Assembly (NCBI GenBank): GCA_964393275.1
Contig: CAYMTA010000014.1
Coordinates: 1-64,000 of the forward strand
DNA: 64,000 bases
Reading direction: 5' to 3'
Source of the DNA: SLRI01 sp964393275
GTDB taxonomy: Bacteria > Pseudomonadota > Alphaproteobacteria > Geminicoccales > Geminicoccaceae
Both the position numbers and the translations under genes were made by a program. Shown here one piece after another: positions 28,957 through 39,172 of the stretch (its first letter is position 1; every line of letters begins with the position of its first letter). The notes below the pieces were generated by a model. That model saw nothing but the letters and a program-made list of their open reading frames with translations. It did no database searches and was not told the origin of the DNA.

Positions 28957-30471
28957 CTACCGGCCCTGGCTGGCGAAGCGGACGGCTTCCTCGGCGGCGC
29001 GGATCAGGGCCTGGGCCTTGTTGCGGCTTTCCTGGTACTCGGCCTCGGGGTCGCTGTCGGCCACCACGCCGCCGCCGGCCTGGACGTACATGGTGCCGTC
29101 CTTGACCAGCGCCGTGCGCAGCGCGATGCAGGTGTCCATGTTGCCGTCGGCCGAGAGGTAGCCCACCGCCCCGGCGTAGAAGCTGCGGCGTTCGGGCTCG
29201 AGCTCCTCGATGATCTGCATCGCCCTGACCTTGGGGGCACCCGAGGTGGTGCCGGCGGGAAAGCCCGCGAGGAGCGCGTCGATCACGTCGCAGTCGGGGC
29301 GGAGATTGCCCTCGACGTTCGAGACGATGTGCATGACGTGGCTGTAGCGCTCGACGATCATCCGCTCGGTGACCTCGACCGAGCCGATCTCGGCGACGCG
29401 CCCGACATCGTTGCGGCCGAGGTCGAGCAGCATCAGGTGCTCGGCTAGCTCCTTGGGGTCGGCCAGCATCTCCTCGGCCAGGGCCGCGTCCTCGGCGGCG
29501 TCGCGGCCGCGCGGCCGCGTGCCGGCGATCGGCCGGACGGTGACCCGGCCGTCGCGCACGCGCACCAGGATCTCCGGGCTCGAGCCCACGAGCGTGGCGC
29601 CGTCGAGGTCGAGCAGGAAGAGGAAGGGCGAGGGATTGAGGCGCCTAAGGGCCCGGTAGAGCGCCATCGGCGGCAGGCTGAAGGGGACGGCGAAGCGCTG
29701 CGACGGGACGACCTGGAAGATGTCGCCGGCGAGGATGTATTCCTTCGCCCGCTCGACCATGCGGTGGTAGTCCTCGCGGCTCATGTTGGCGACCGGCTCC
29801 GGGGCCCGCTCGACATGCGCCGGCCGGGCCGGGCCGAGGCCGCGCGCCATGTCGGCGACCGCGTCGGCGAGGCGCTCCAGGGCGAGATCGTAGGCGCGAT
29901 CGGCATCCAGCCCGGGCTCGGGGAACACCGGGGTGACGATCGTGATGATGTCCTTGATGTTGTCGAAGATGGCGATCAGCGTCGGCCGGAGGAAGACGGC
30001 GTCGGGCAGGCCGATCCGGTCCGGGTTGGTCGCCGGCACCGGCTCGACCAGGCGGATCATGTCGTAGGCGAGAAAGCCGAAGAGCCCGGCGGCCATCGGC
30101 GGCAGCTCCTCCGGCACGTCGATCCGGGTCTCGGCGAGCAGCGCCCTGAGGCTTTGCAGGCTGGGCAGCGGCTCGGGCCGGAAGTCCTGCCGGTCGAAGC
30201 GGCACTGGCGGTTGATCTCGGCCGCCTCGCCACGGCAGCGCCAGACGAGGTCGGGCTTGGTGCCGATGATCGAGTAGCGCCCGCGCACGGCGCCGCCGGT
30301 GACGCTCTCCAAAAGGAAGCTGTAGGGCCGCCCGTCGGTGAGCTTCAGCGTCGCCGAGACGGGTGTCTCGAGGTCGGCCACCAGGGTCGTCCAGACCACC
30401 TGGCTCCGGCCCGCCCGGTGCGCGTCGCGAAAGGCCGCGCGGTGCGGCAGGACCTCTTCGGTGAAGGCCAC
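28957..30471 (-). CDS. trpE: Anthranilate synthase component I
   Basis: A 504-residue enzyme making anthranilate from chorismate with ammonia supplied by TrpG; first step of tryptophan synthesis. An N-terminal regulatory domain contains the LLES motif used for Trp feedback (YSFLLESVTGG). The C-terminal chorismate-binding domain has PIAGTRPRG, LGRNDVGRV, HIVSNVEG and AVGYLSADGNMDTC. It follows ppiD by 34 nt on the minus strand. The expected trpG does not follow; the PQQ module and other inserted DNA do. Its last 26 codons are duplicated at 26479 and, in part, at 25415. Confidence 0.95.
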   Translation of the reverse strand: MAFTEEVLPHRAAFRDAHRAGRSQVVWTTLVADLETPVSATLKLTDGRPYSFLLESVTGGAVRGRYSIIGTKPDLVWRCRGEAAEINRQCRFDRQDFRPEPLPSLQSLRALLAETRIDVPEELPPMAAGLFGFLAYDMIRLVEPVPATNPDRIGLPDAVFLRPTLIAIFDNIKDIITIVTPVFPEPGLDADRAYDLALERLADAVADMARGLGPARPAHVERAPEPVANMSREDYHRMVERAKEYILAGDIFQVVPSQRFAVPFSLPPMALYRALRRLNPSPFLFLLDLDGATLVGSSPEILVRVRDGRVTVRPIAGTRPRGRDAAEDAALAEEMLADPKELAEHLMLLDLGRNDVGRVAEIGSVEVTERMIVERYSHVMHIVSNVEGNLRPDCDVIDALLAGFPAGTTSGAPKVRAMQIIEELEPERRSFYAGAVGYLSADGNMDTCIALRTALVKDGTMYVQAGGGVVADSDPEAEYQESRNKAQALIRAAEEAVRFASQGR

Positions 30472-30505
30472 GGCGAATGCTCCTAGGTCGGACGGGCGGT
30501 CGAGG

Positions 30506-32389
30506 CTACTCGGCGGGAATGAGCGTGGCGATGGCCGCCTCGTTGATCTCGACCGGATAGCGGCGGCGGAGCGCCGTCTCGTACTGGATCAGGATGTCGT
30601 TGCGGACGGCCCGGTCGAGCTGCTGCCTGAGCTCGGGCTGGTCGCCCTGGGGAATGGTGATCGTGTCGGTGCGCAGGATGGCGCTGCCGGTCCGGGTCTC
30701 GACCGGCTCCATGGCGAGATTGCCCTTGTCGGTGGCGAAGAGGGTCTGCACGGCCTCCGGCGTGAGGCCCGCGTCGCTGCCGTCGGCGGATCGGCCAATC
30801 GGCCCGAACGGGCGAAGCGCGACCGCCGGGCCGAGCTCCGCGGCCAGCGCCTCCAGCGTCCGCCCGGAGCGCGCGTCGAGCAGGATCTCGTCCACGCGCT
30901 CGGTCGCCTCGCGTTGCTGGGCCTCCTTGCGCCAGAGCGCCGCCACGTCGTCCTTGACCTCGTCGAGCCGGCGCGGGCGGCTCGGCTCGATCGAATCGAC
31001 CCGGAACATGTAGAAGGTGCCGCCCGGGGTTTCCTGGAGCAGCGAGGTCTCGCCCACCGGTGCCGCGAAGATGGCGGCCAGGATCTCGGCCTCCGGGGCG
31101 CCGCCTTCGACGGCGGCGCCCGCGGCATCGCGGCCGCTCGCGTCGATGGCCGGAAATTGCCGGGCCTTGGCGCCGACGGCCGTGGCCGCCTCCTCGAGGC
31201 TGTCGCCGGCGGCGATGCCGTCGTCGAGTGCCGTGGCGAGATCGGGCAACTGGTCGATGGCCCGATCCAAAGCGAGGTCGTGGCGGATCTCGTCCTTGAC
31301 CTCCTCGAAGGGGCGGACGGTCTGGGGCTCGACGTCGATCAGGCGGAAGAGATGCCAGCCGAAGGCGCTCTTGACGGGCTCGCTGACGCTGTCCGGCTGC
31401 AGCGCGAAGATCGCATCCGCGAAGTCGGGCGGCAGATCGGCCCGCGCCGAGGGGCCGAGGGCGCTGTAGGCGAGCCCCTGGTCGGCCATCGTGTCGGCGA
31501 GCCCGGCGAAGGTGGCGCCCTCCTCGAGCGCCAGACGGGCCGCGTCGATGACCTCCTTGTCGCTGGCCAGCAATTGGCCGACGCGGCGCCGCTCTGGGGT
31601 GGTGTAGAAGTCGGCCCTCGCCTGATACTCCTCCTCGAGCCTGGCCTCGTCGACCTGGATGTCGTCGACGAGATCGTCGGGGGTGAGGGTGACCAGGGTG
31701 ACCTTCCGGTATTCCGGCGCCTGGAACTCGTTGGCGTGCGCCTCGAGGAAGGTCTCGAGCTCGGCGTCGGTCGGCTCGGGTGCCGTCATGGAGGCGCTCG
31801 CCACCTCGAGGACGGTGCCGCTCCGGGTTTCGCCCCGCCAGGCGCCGAGCCGCTCGACCAGCACCGCCGGCGCCTCCACCGGTCCGGTCAGGGCGTCCAG
31901 GATGCGGGCCCGGCCGATGTCGGCGCGCACCTGCTCGACATAGCCGGCCTCGCTCAGGCCCTGGGCGCGCAGGAACATGTCGAAGCGGGCCCGGTCGATG
32001 CTGCCGCCGGAGGCGAAGCGCTGGTCGTTGTGGATCGCGGCCGCCACCTCGTCGTCGGAGACGCCGATGCCGAGATCCCGCCGGTGCTGGTCGACGAGTG
32101 CCCGGGCGATGACGTTCTGCAGGCTGCGGTTGAGGATGCCGAGCGATGCCGCCTGGCGCCGGTCGAGCGTGGCGCCGAACTGCTCGCCGAAGGCGCGGCG
32201 GTCCATCTCGAAGGCCCGGTCGACCTCCTGGAGCGGCACCTCGATGTCGCCGACCTGCACGGCGATGGCGATGTCCTGCCGGCCGAAGAACGTGTCGCCG
32301 ATGCCCCAGACGGCGAAGCTGATGATGAGAACGAAGAGTAGCGCGCGGACGAACCAGCTATTGGCGCGCTTGCGCATCGCATCGAGCAT
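30506..32389 (-). CDS. ppiD: SurA-N/PpiD-type peptidyl-prolyl isomerase, membrane-anchored
   Basis: A 627-residue periplasmic folding factor with a short cytoplasmic N terminus, one membrane anchor (WFVRALLFVLIISFAVWGI, residues about 12-30), a SurA-like chaperone region (30-240), a parvulin-like domain around 250-360 (ALEEGATFAGLADTMADQG, FGWHLFRLIDVEP) and a second chaperone-like region. It helps exported and outer-membrane proteins fold. The ATG at 32389 places the anchor correctly. It is divergent from tpiA and upstream of trpE, a common alphaproteobacterial order. Confidence 0.9.
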   Translation of the reverse strand: MLDAMRKRANSWFVRALLFVLIISFAVWGIGDTFFGRQDIAIAVQVGDIEVPLQEVDRAFEMDRRAFGEQFGATLDRRQAASLGILNRSLQNVIARALVDQHRRDLGIGVSDDEVAAAIHNDQRFASGGSIDRARFDMFLRAQGLSEAGYVEQVRADIGRARILDALTGPVEAPAVLVERLGAWRGETRSGTVLEVASASMTAPEPTDAELETFLEAHANEFQAPEYRKVTLVTLTPDDLVDDIQVDEARLEEEYQARADFYTTPERRRVGQLLASDKEVIDAARLALEEGATFAGLADTMADQGLAYSALGPSARADLPPDFADAIFALQPDSVSEPVKSAFGWHLFRLIDVEPQTVRPFEEVKDEIRHDLALDRAIDQLPDLATALDDGIAAGDSLEEAATAVGAKARQFPAIDASGRDAAGAAVEGGAPEAEILAAIFAAPVGETSLLQETPGGTFYMFRVDSIEPSRPRRLDEVKDDVAALWRKEAQQREATERVDEILLDARSGRTLEALAAELGPAVALRPFGPIGRSADGSDAGLTPEAVQTLFATDKGNLAMEPVETRTGSAILRTDTITIPQGDQPELRQQLDRAVRNDILIQYETALRRRYPVEINEAAIATLIPAE

Positions 32390-32564
32390 GACGGAAAAAA
32401 CCCTTAAAGGACGTGCCCGGACAGTATGGGCTGGCGGCGCCGGCGGCAATCCTCATGGCGTCCGTTTGCGAGCGGATCGACCTGGCTCTGGCCGGTTGCC
32501 GGCTTGGACAGGTGTGGCTCGCCGTGCTAGAAGCCGCGCGTTCCCGCAAACTGGTGAGGTTGGG

Positions 32565-33317
32565 ATGCCTCTGGCACGTCCGGTGGTGCTCGGCAATTGG
32601 AAGATGAACGGGCTGCGAGCCGACGGCCTGGCGCTGGCCGGCCGGCTCGAGGCGCGGGCCGCGCACGCCACCGGCACGCTCGGCCTCTTTCCGCCGGCGA
32701 CGCTCGTCGCGGCCGTCGCGCAAAGGGTCGCCGGCAGCCGCATCCTCGTTGGCGGCCAGGACTGCCACGCGGCCGAGAGCGGCGCGTTCACGGGCTCGAT
32801 CAGCGCCGCCATGCTGAAGGATGCCGGTGCCCGCGCGGTGATCCTCGGCCATTCGGAGCGGCGGCACGGGCTCGGCGAGACCGACGGCGAGGTCCGGGCC
32901 AAGGCCGGGGCGGCGCTCCTGGCCGGGCTGATCGTCGTGCTCTGCATCGGCGAGACCGAGGCCCAGCATCTCGCCGGCGAGCGGAACGAGGTGCTGGCCC
33001 GCCAGCTCGCCGGCAGCCTGCCGGATGGCGCGACACCCGAGACCCTGGTCGTGGCCTACGAGCCGGTCTGGGCGATCGGCACCGGCCGCACGCCGAGCCT
33101 GGACGAGATCGGCCAGATCCACGGCCAGCTGCGCCGTCTCCTGGCCGGGCGGATCGCCGGCGGCGACGATGTGGCGCTGCTCTATGGCGGCTCCGTCAAG
33201 GCGGACAACGCGGCCGACATCATGGCCATCGAGGCGGTCGACGGCGCCCTCGTCGGCGGCGCCAGCCTCGATGCCGATTCCTTCTGGAGCATCTATGCGG
33301 CGGGCGGCGGGACCTGA
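32565..33317 (+). CDS. tpiA: Triosephosphate isomerase
   Basis: A 250-residue TIM-barrel enzyme interconverting dihydroxyacetone phosphate and glyceraldehyde 3-phosphate. The catalytic Lys is in NWKMNG (residues 10-15), the His in GHSERR and the Glu in AYEPVWAIGTG; the phosphate loop is LLYGGSVK. The ATG at 32565 follows GGTGAGGT. Normal length. It begins a plus-strand run of housekeeping genes and diverges from ppiD across 175 nt. Confidence 0.97.
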   Translation: MPLARPVVLGNWKMNGLRADGLALAGRLEARAAHATGTLGLFPPATLVAAVAQRVAGSRILVGGQDCHAAESGAFTGSISAAMLKDAGARAVILGHSERRHGLGETDGEVRAKAGAALLAGLIVVLCIGETEAQHLAGERNEVLARQLAGSLPDGATPETLVVAYEPVWAIGTGRTPSLDEIGQIHGQLRRLLAGRIAGGDDVALLYGGSVKADNAADIMAIEAVDGALVGGASLDADSFWSIYAAGGGT

Positions 33318-33347
33318 TTCCGCCACCTCGCCCGAAAGACCTGAAAC

Positions 33348-33674
33348 ATGACCACGATTCTTCTCGTCATCCATCTGCTGATCGCCCTGGCGCTGGTCGG
33401 CGTCATCATGATCCAGCGCAGCGAGGGCGGGGCCCTGGGCGGGCTCGGCGGCACCGCCATGGGCGGCGTGATGAGCGGGCGCGGGACCGCCAACCTGCTG
33501 ACCCGGGCGACGGCGTTCCTCGCCACGGGCTTCATGGTGATGAGCCTCCTGCTCGCCTATGTCGCCACCACCGGCAGCGGCCCCGTCTCGATCCTCGACG
33601 CGCCCCTTCCGGCGGCGACGGCGCCGGCCGAGCCCGCGCCGCCCGCGGCACCGGCCGCCCCGGTGGCCGACTGA
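33348..33674 (+). CDS. secG: Protein-export membrane protein SecG
   Basis: A 108-residue SecYEG accessory subunit with two membrane helices (ILLVIHLLIALALVGVIMIQ and a second at about residues 50-72). The conserved loop RSEGGALGGLGG lies between them. The C-terminal tail is Ala/Pro-rich, as in other alphaproteobacteria. It follows tpiA by 30 nt. Confidence 0.95.
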   Translation: MTTILLVIHLLIALALVGVIMIQRSEGGALGGLGGTAMGGVMSGRGTANLLTRATAFLATGFMVMSLLLAYVATTGSGPVSILDAPLPAATAPAEPAPPAAPAAPVAD

Positions 33675-33690
33675 GGCTTTGCCGGAAGGA

Positions 33691-33737
33691 CGATCCGCGC
33701 CAGAGAGTCGATCCGCGCCGGAGCGACGATCCGGCGG
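33691..33737. repeat. Three short repeats at 18-nt period between secG and pyrG
   Basis: CGATCCGCGCC at 33691 and 33709, then the variant CGATCCGGCGG at 33727, each 18 nt apart. They fill much of the 133-nt gap. No coding function is evident; they could shape the pyrG leader. Confidence 0.6.
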
Positions 33738-33807
33738 ACGGCCGACCCGGGCGCGACCCGGCCTTTGTGCTTGCCCTGGTGAAGCGCAGCATGGATAGTT
33801 TCGCTTG

Positions 33808-35436
<1,629 letters not shown>

Positions 35437-35453
35437 ATCAAGAGGGGCTAGCC

Positions 35454-36293
35454 ATGCAGGACGTCGAAGTCGGTCGGGTGGTCATCGGGCAAGAGCGGCC
35501 CTTGGCGCTGATCGCCGGGCCGTGCGCCATCGAGAGTCGCGATCATGCGCTGATGATGGCCGAGCGTCTGGTCGAGATCACGGGCCGGCTGAACCTGCCC
35601 TTCGTCTTCAAGAGCTCGTTCGACAAGGCCAACCGGACGAGCGCCTCGAGCGCCCGCGGTGTCGGGCTCGCCGAAGGCATCGCCATCCTGGGCGAGGTCA
35701 AGGCCCGCTTCGGCTGCCCGGTGCTGACCGACATCCACGATGCCGGCCAGTGCCAGCCTGTCGCCGAGGTGGTCGACATCCTGCAGATTCCCGCCTTCCT
35801 CTGCCGGCAGACCGACATCCTCGAGGCGGCCGCCCGGACGGGTGCCGTGGTCAACGTCAAGAAGGGCCAGTTCCTCGCCCCCTGGGACATGAAGAATGTC
35901 ACGGCCAAGCTCGAGCAGTTCGGGGCGAAGCGCGTCCTGGTCACCGAGCGGGGGGCGTCCTTCGGCTACAACACGCTGGTCTCCGACATGCGGGCCTTGC
36001 CGGAGCTTGCCGCGACAGGCTGGCCCGTCGTCTTCGATGCGACGCATTCGGTGCAGCAGCCGGGCGGGCAGGGCGGGACCAGCGGCGGGCAGCGGCAGTT
36101 CGTGCCGGTCCTGGCGCGGGCGGCGGTCGCGATCGGCGTCGCCGCTGTGTTCATCGAGACGCACGACCACCCCGAAAGGGCGCTCAGCGACGGCCCCAAC
36201 ATGGTGCCGCTCGACAAGCTTGCGGCATTGCTCGAAGACCTGATGGCCTTCGACGCCTTGGCCAAGTCGCGGCCAATCCTGATCTTGGAGTGA
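35454..36293 (+). CDS. kdsA: 3-deoxy-8-phosphooctulonate (KDO-8-P) synthase
   Basis: A 279-residue enzyme condensing phosphoenolpyruvate with arabinose 5-phosphate to KDO-8-P for lipopolysaccharide. Visible family motifs include LIAGPCAIESRDHA near the N terminus, FKSSFDKANRTS, NVKKGQFLAPWD and DATHSVQQPGG. HDHPERALSDGPNM near the C terminus holds metal and substrate residues. The ATG follows AGAGGGG. Its presence shows that the organism makes KDO-containing LPS. Confidence 0.97.
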   Translation: MQDVEVGRVVIGQERPLALIAGPCAIESRDHALMMAERLVEITGRLNLPFVFKSSFDKANRTSASSARGVGLAEGIAILGEVKARFGCPVLTDIHDAGQCQPVAEVVDILQIPAFLCRQTDILEAAARTGAVVNVKKGQFLAPWDMKNVTAKLEQFGAKRVLVTERGASFGYNTLVSDMRALPELAATGWPVVFDATHSVQQPGGQGGTSGGQRQFVPVLARAAVAIGVAAVFIETHDHPERALSDGPNMVPLDKLAALLEDLMAFDALAKSRPILILE

Positions 36294-36301
36294 TGGGGAT
36301 C

Positions 36302-37579
36302 ATGCACGAAACCGGGATCGTCAGCATTCGCGGCCGGCAGATCATGGACAGCCGCGGCAACCCGACCGTCGAGGTCGATATCGGCCTCGAATGCGGCGCG
36401 GTCGGCCGGGCGGCCGTGCCGTCCGGCGCCTCGACCGGCACGAGGGAGGCGCTCGAGCTGCGCGACGGCGACCAGAGCCGCTACTTCGGCAAGGAGGTGC
36501 TGCGCGCCGTCGATGCCGTCAACGGCGAGATCACCGACGCGATCCTCGGCATGGACGGCACGGACCAGATCGCCATCGACCGGGCGATGGTCGAGCTCGA
36601 CGGGACCGACAACAAGGGGCGCCTGGGGGCCAATGCCATCCTGGGCGTCAGCCTCGCCGTCGCCAAGGCGGCGGCCGTGGCCTCGGGCCTGCCGCTCTAT
36701 CGCTATCTCGGCGGGGTGGGTGCGCGCGTCCTGCCGGTGCCGATGATGAACGTCATCAATGGCGGGGCGCATGCCGACAACCCGATCGACATCCAGGAAT
36801 TCATGATCATGCCGGTGGGCGCGCCCAGCTTCGGCGAGGCGCTCCGCATGGGGACGGAGATCTTCCACAGCCTGAAGAAGGCGCTCAAGGACGCCGGCCA
36901 CAACACCAATGTCGGCGACGAGGGCGGCTTCGCACCCGACCTGCCGAGCGCCGAGGCGGCCCTGGGCTTCCTCGAGAAGGCGGTCGCCGCGGCCGGCTAC
37001 CGGCTCGGCGACGACGTCGTCCTCGCCCTCGACTGCGCCGCCAGCGAGTTCTACGTCGACGGCCAGTACGACATGGCGGGCGAGGGCCGGAAGGTCGATG
37101 CGGCCGGCATGGTCGATTTCATCGAGGGCCTCTGCGCGAAATTCCCGATCCGCTCGGTCGAGGATGGCCTCGCCGAGGGCGACTGGGCGGGCTGGAAGCT
37201 GCTCACCGACCGTCTCGGAGCGAAGGTCCAGATCGTCGGCGACGACATCTTCGTGACCAATCCATCGATCCTCGCCGAGGGGATCGAGAAGGGTGTGGCC
37301 AATGCCATCCTGGTCAAGGTCAACCAGATCGGCTCCCTGACCGAGACCCTGGATTGCGTGCGGCTGGCGGCGGCCAACCGGTACCGGGCGGTTATGTCGC
37401 ACCGTTCGGGCGAGACCGAGGATGCGACGATCGCCGACCTCGCGGTCGCCACCAATTGCGGCCAGATCAAGACCGGCTCGCTCTCCCGCTCCGACCGGCT
37501 GGCGAAGTACAACCAGCTCCTGCGCATCGAGGAGGAGCTGGCCGGGGCCGCGATCTACGCCGGCAACCGGGCATTTTGA
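36302..37579 (+). CDS. eno: Enolase
   Basis: A 425-residue glycolytic enzyme converting 2-phosphoglycerate to phosphoenolpyruvate. The N-terminal SRGNPTVEVD, GANAILGVSLAVAKA, and the signature ILVKVNQIGSLTETL are present; catalytic Lys and Glu lie in this region and in NVGDEGGFAPD. The ATG at 36302 gives the usual MHETGIVSIRG; an in-frame ATG at 36293 overlapping the kdsA stop has its Shine-Dalgarno too close. Confidence 0.97.
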   Translation: MHETGIVSIRGRQIMDSRGNPTVEVDIGLECGAVGRAAVPSGASTGTREALELRDGDQSRYFGKEVLRAVDAVNGEITDAILGMDGTDQIAIDRAMVELDGTDNKGRLGANAILGVSLAVAKAAAVASGLPLYRYLGGVGARVLPVPMMNVINGGAHADNPIDIQEFMIMPVGAPSFGEALRMGTEIFHSLKKALKDAGHNTNVGDEGGFAPDLPSAEAALGFLEKAVAAAGYRLGDDVVLALDCAASEFYVDGQYDMAGEGRKVDAAGMVDFIEGLCAKFPIRSVEDGLAEGDWAGWKLLTDRLGAKVQIVGDDIFVTNPSILAEGIEKGVANAILVKVNQIGSLTETLDCVRLAAANRYRAVMSHRSGETEDATIADLAVATNCGQIKTGSLSRSDRLAKYNQLLRIEEELAGAAIYAGNRAF

Positions 37580-37596
37580 GCGGCGAGGAGCGCGGC

Positions 37597-37935
37597 TTGA
37601 CGGTCGACGGCCTCGCCTATCGGGTCTACCGGCTGCGCAAGCAGGCGGTGCGGCATTGGCTGGGCGTCGCCCTCGTCCTCGTGCTCGCGTATTTCGCCTA
37701 TCATTCGATCCATGGCAGCCGCGGCCTCTTCGCCTGGATCGATCGCCAGCACGAGCTGGAGACGAAGCATCTCGAGCTCGCCGATATCCGCGCCGAGCGG
37801 CAATGGCTCGAGCAGCGCGTGACCGAGCTCGGCCCCGATCACCTGGCCCCGGACCTGCTCGAGGAGACGCTGCTCGGCCTGGGATTCGTCCACAAGGACG
37901 AGGTCGTGATCTTCGACCAGCCGCCGCCGCAATAG
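37597..37935 (+). CDS. FtsB/DivIC-like septum formation initiator
   Basis: A 112-residue bitopic membrane protein: a short basic N terminus, one membrane helix (WLGVALVLVLAYFAYHSI) and a periplasmic coiled coil (ELETKHLELADIRAERQWLEQ). FtsB links FtsL and FtsQ in the divisome. The start is taken as TTG 37597, preceded by GAGGAG at 6 nt; another TTG at 37576 overlaps the eno stop (TTGA). Position between eno and pdhA is typical for alphaproteobacterial ftsB. Confidence 0.85.
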   Translation: MTVDGLAYRVYRLRKQAVRHWLGVALVLVLAYFAYHSIHGSRGLFAWIDRQHELETKHLELADIRAERQWLEQRVTELGPDHLAPDLLEETLLGLGFVHKDEVVIFDQPPPQ

Positions 37936-38062
37936 GCCGGCGCGCATTGAAATCACTCCTGCATGGGCTGCATGCATCGCGACCGGCTGGCGGAACCGTC
38001 GCACTCCGCTATAGTTGGCCTATTGGCTGCACGAGCAACGCAATCGGGAGGGCCGTCGACCC

Positions 38063-39100
38063 ATGAACGCGACCAGTAGCAGTGCCAAGCAGGCGGCCCG
38101 CCGGGGCAGCAAGAAGGCCGCCGGCGATAACGGGCAATGGCTCGAGTTCTACCGCGAGATGCTGTTGATTCGCCGGTTCGAGGAGAAGGCCGGCCAGCTC
38201 TACGGCATGGGGCTGATCGGCGGCTTCTGCCACCTCTATATCGGCCAGGAGGCGGTGGCGGTCGGCATCCAGCATGCGCTCTCCGACGTGGATTCCGTCA
38301 TCACCGGCTACCGCGATCACGGCCACATGCTGGTTTGCGGCATGGACCCGCGCAACGTCATGGCCGAGCTCACCGGCCGGGCCACGGGCTACTCGAAGGG
38401 CAAGGGCGGCTCGATGCACATGTTCGCCAAGGACAAGCGGTTCTATGGCGGGCACGGCATCGTCGGCGGCCAGGTGCCGCTCGGCACGGGCATCGCCTTC
38501 GCCCACAAGTATCGCGAGGATGGCGGGCTGTGCGCCGCCTACATGGGCGACGGTGCGACCAACCAGGGCCAGGTCTACGAGAGCTTCAACATGGCGGCCC
38601 TGTGGAAGCTGCCGGTGCTCTACGTGATCGAGAACAACCGCTACGGCATGGGCACCTCGCAGGCCCGCGCCTCGGCCGGCCTGCGGCTGTGTGATCGTGG
38701 CGCCGCCTATGGCATTCCGGGCGAGCAGGTCGACGGCATGGATGTCGTGGCGGTGCACGAGAAGGCCAAGGAGGTGGTCGCCCACATCCGCGCCGGCGAG
38801 GGTCCGTACATCCTGGAAGCGATGACTTACCGCTATCGCGGTCATTCGATGTCGGATCCGGCGAAGTACCGCAAGAAGGAGGAGGTCCAGGAGTATCGCG
38901 AGCATCACGACCCGATCGAGACGCTGCGCCAGCGGATCATCGAGGCCAAGCTCGCGGCCGAGGACGATCTGAAGGCCATGGACAAGGAGGTCCGCGACAT
39001 CGTCAACGAGTCGGCCCGCTTCGCCCAGGACAGCCCGGAGCCCGATCCCTCGGAGCTGTGGACCGATGTCCTGATCGAGGCCGAGGTCGCCACCGTTTGA
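38063..39100 (+). CDS. pdhA: Pyruvate dehydrogenase E1 component, alpha subunit
   Basis: A 345-residue thiamin-diphosphate enzyme subunit that decarboxylates pyruvate with the beta subunit. The ThDP-binding motif is GDGATNQGQVYESFNMA; the phosphorylation-loop region YRGHSMSDPAKYR is also clear. The ATG at 38063 follows CGGGAGG, and the first 25 residues are a basic, Ser/Ala-rich tail typical of the alphaproteobacterial form. First gene of the pyruvate dehydrogenase set. Confidence 0.96.
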   Translation: MNATSSSAKQAARRGSKKAAGDNGQWLEFYREMLLIRRFEEKAGQLYGMGLIGGFCHLYIGQEAVAVGIQHALSDVDSVITGYRDHGHMLVCGMDPRNVMAELTGRATGYSKGKGGSMHMFAKDKRFYGGHGIVGGQVPLGTGIAFAHKYREDGGLCAAYMGDGATNQGQVYESFNMAALWKLPVLYVIENNRYGMGTSQARASAGLRLCDRGAAYGIPGEQVDGMDVVAVHEKAKEVVAHIRAGEGPYILEAMTYRYRGHSMSDPAKYRKKEEVQEYREHHDPIETLRQRIIEAKLAAEDDLKAMDKEVRDIVNESARFAQDSPEPDPSELWTDVLIEAEVATV

Positions 39101-39172
39101 CCCGCGCCTCCCCCTTGACCTGCGTCCGCCTCTGGCGGCCATTCATCGAATGATCCGGGAAAGCTGAAACCA

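Noticed and set aside
36293..36301. ATG at 36293 as the enolase start
   Set aside because: It lies 2 nt after the GGAG and adds three residues before the conserved MHETGIVSIRG; the ATG at 36302 has better spacing.
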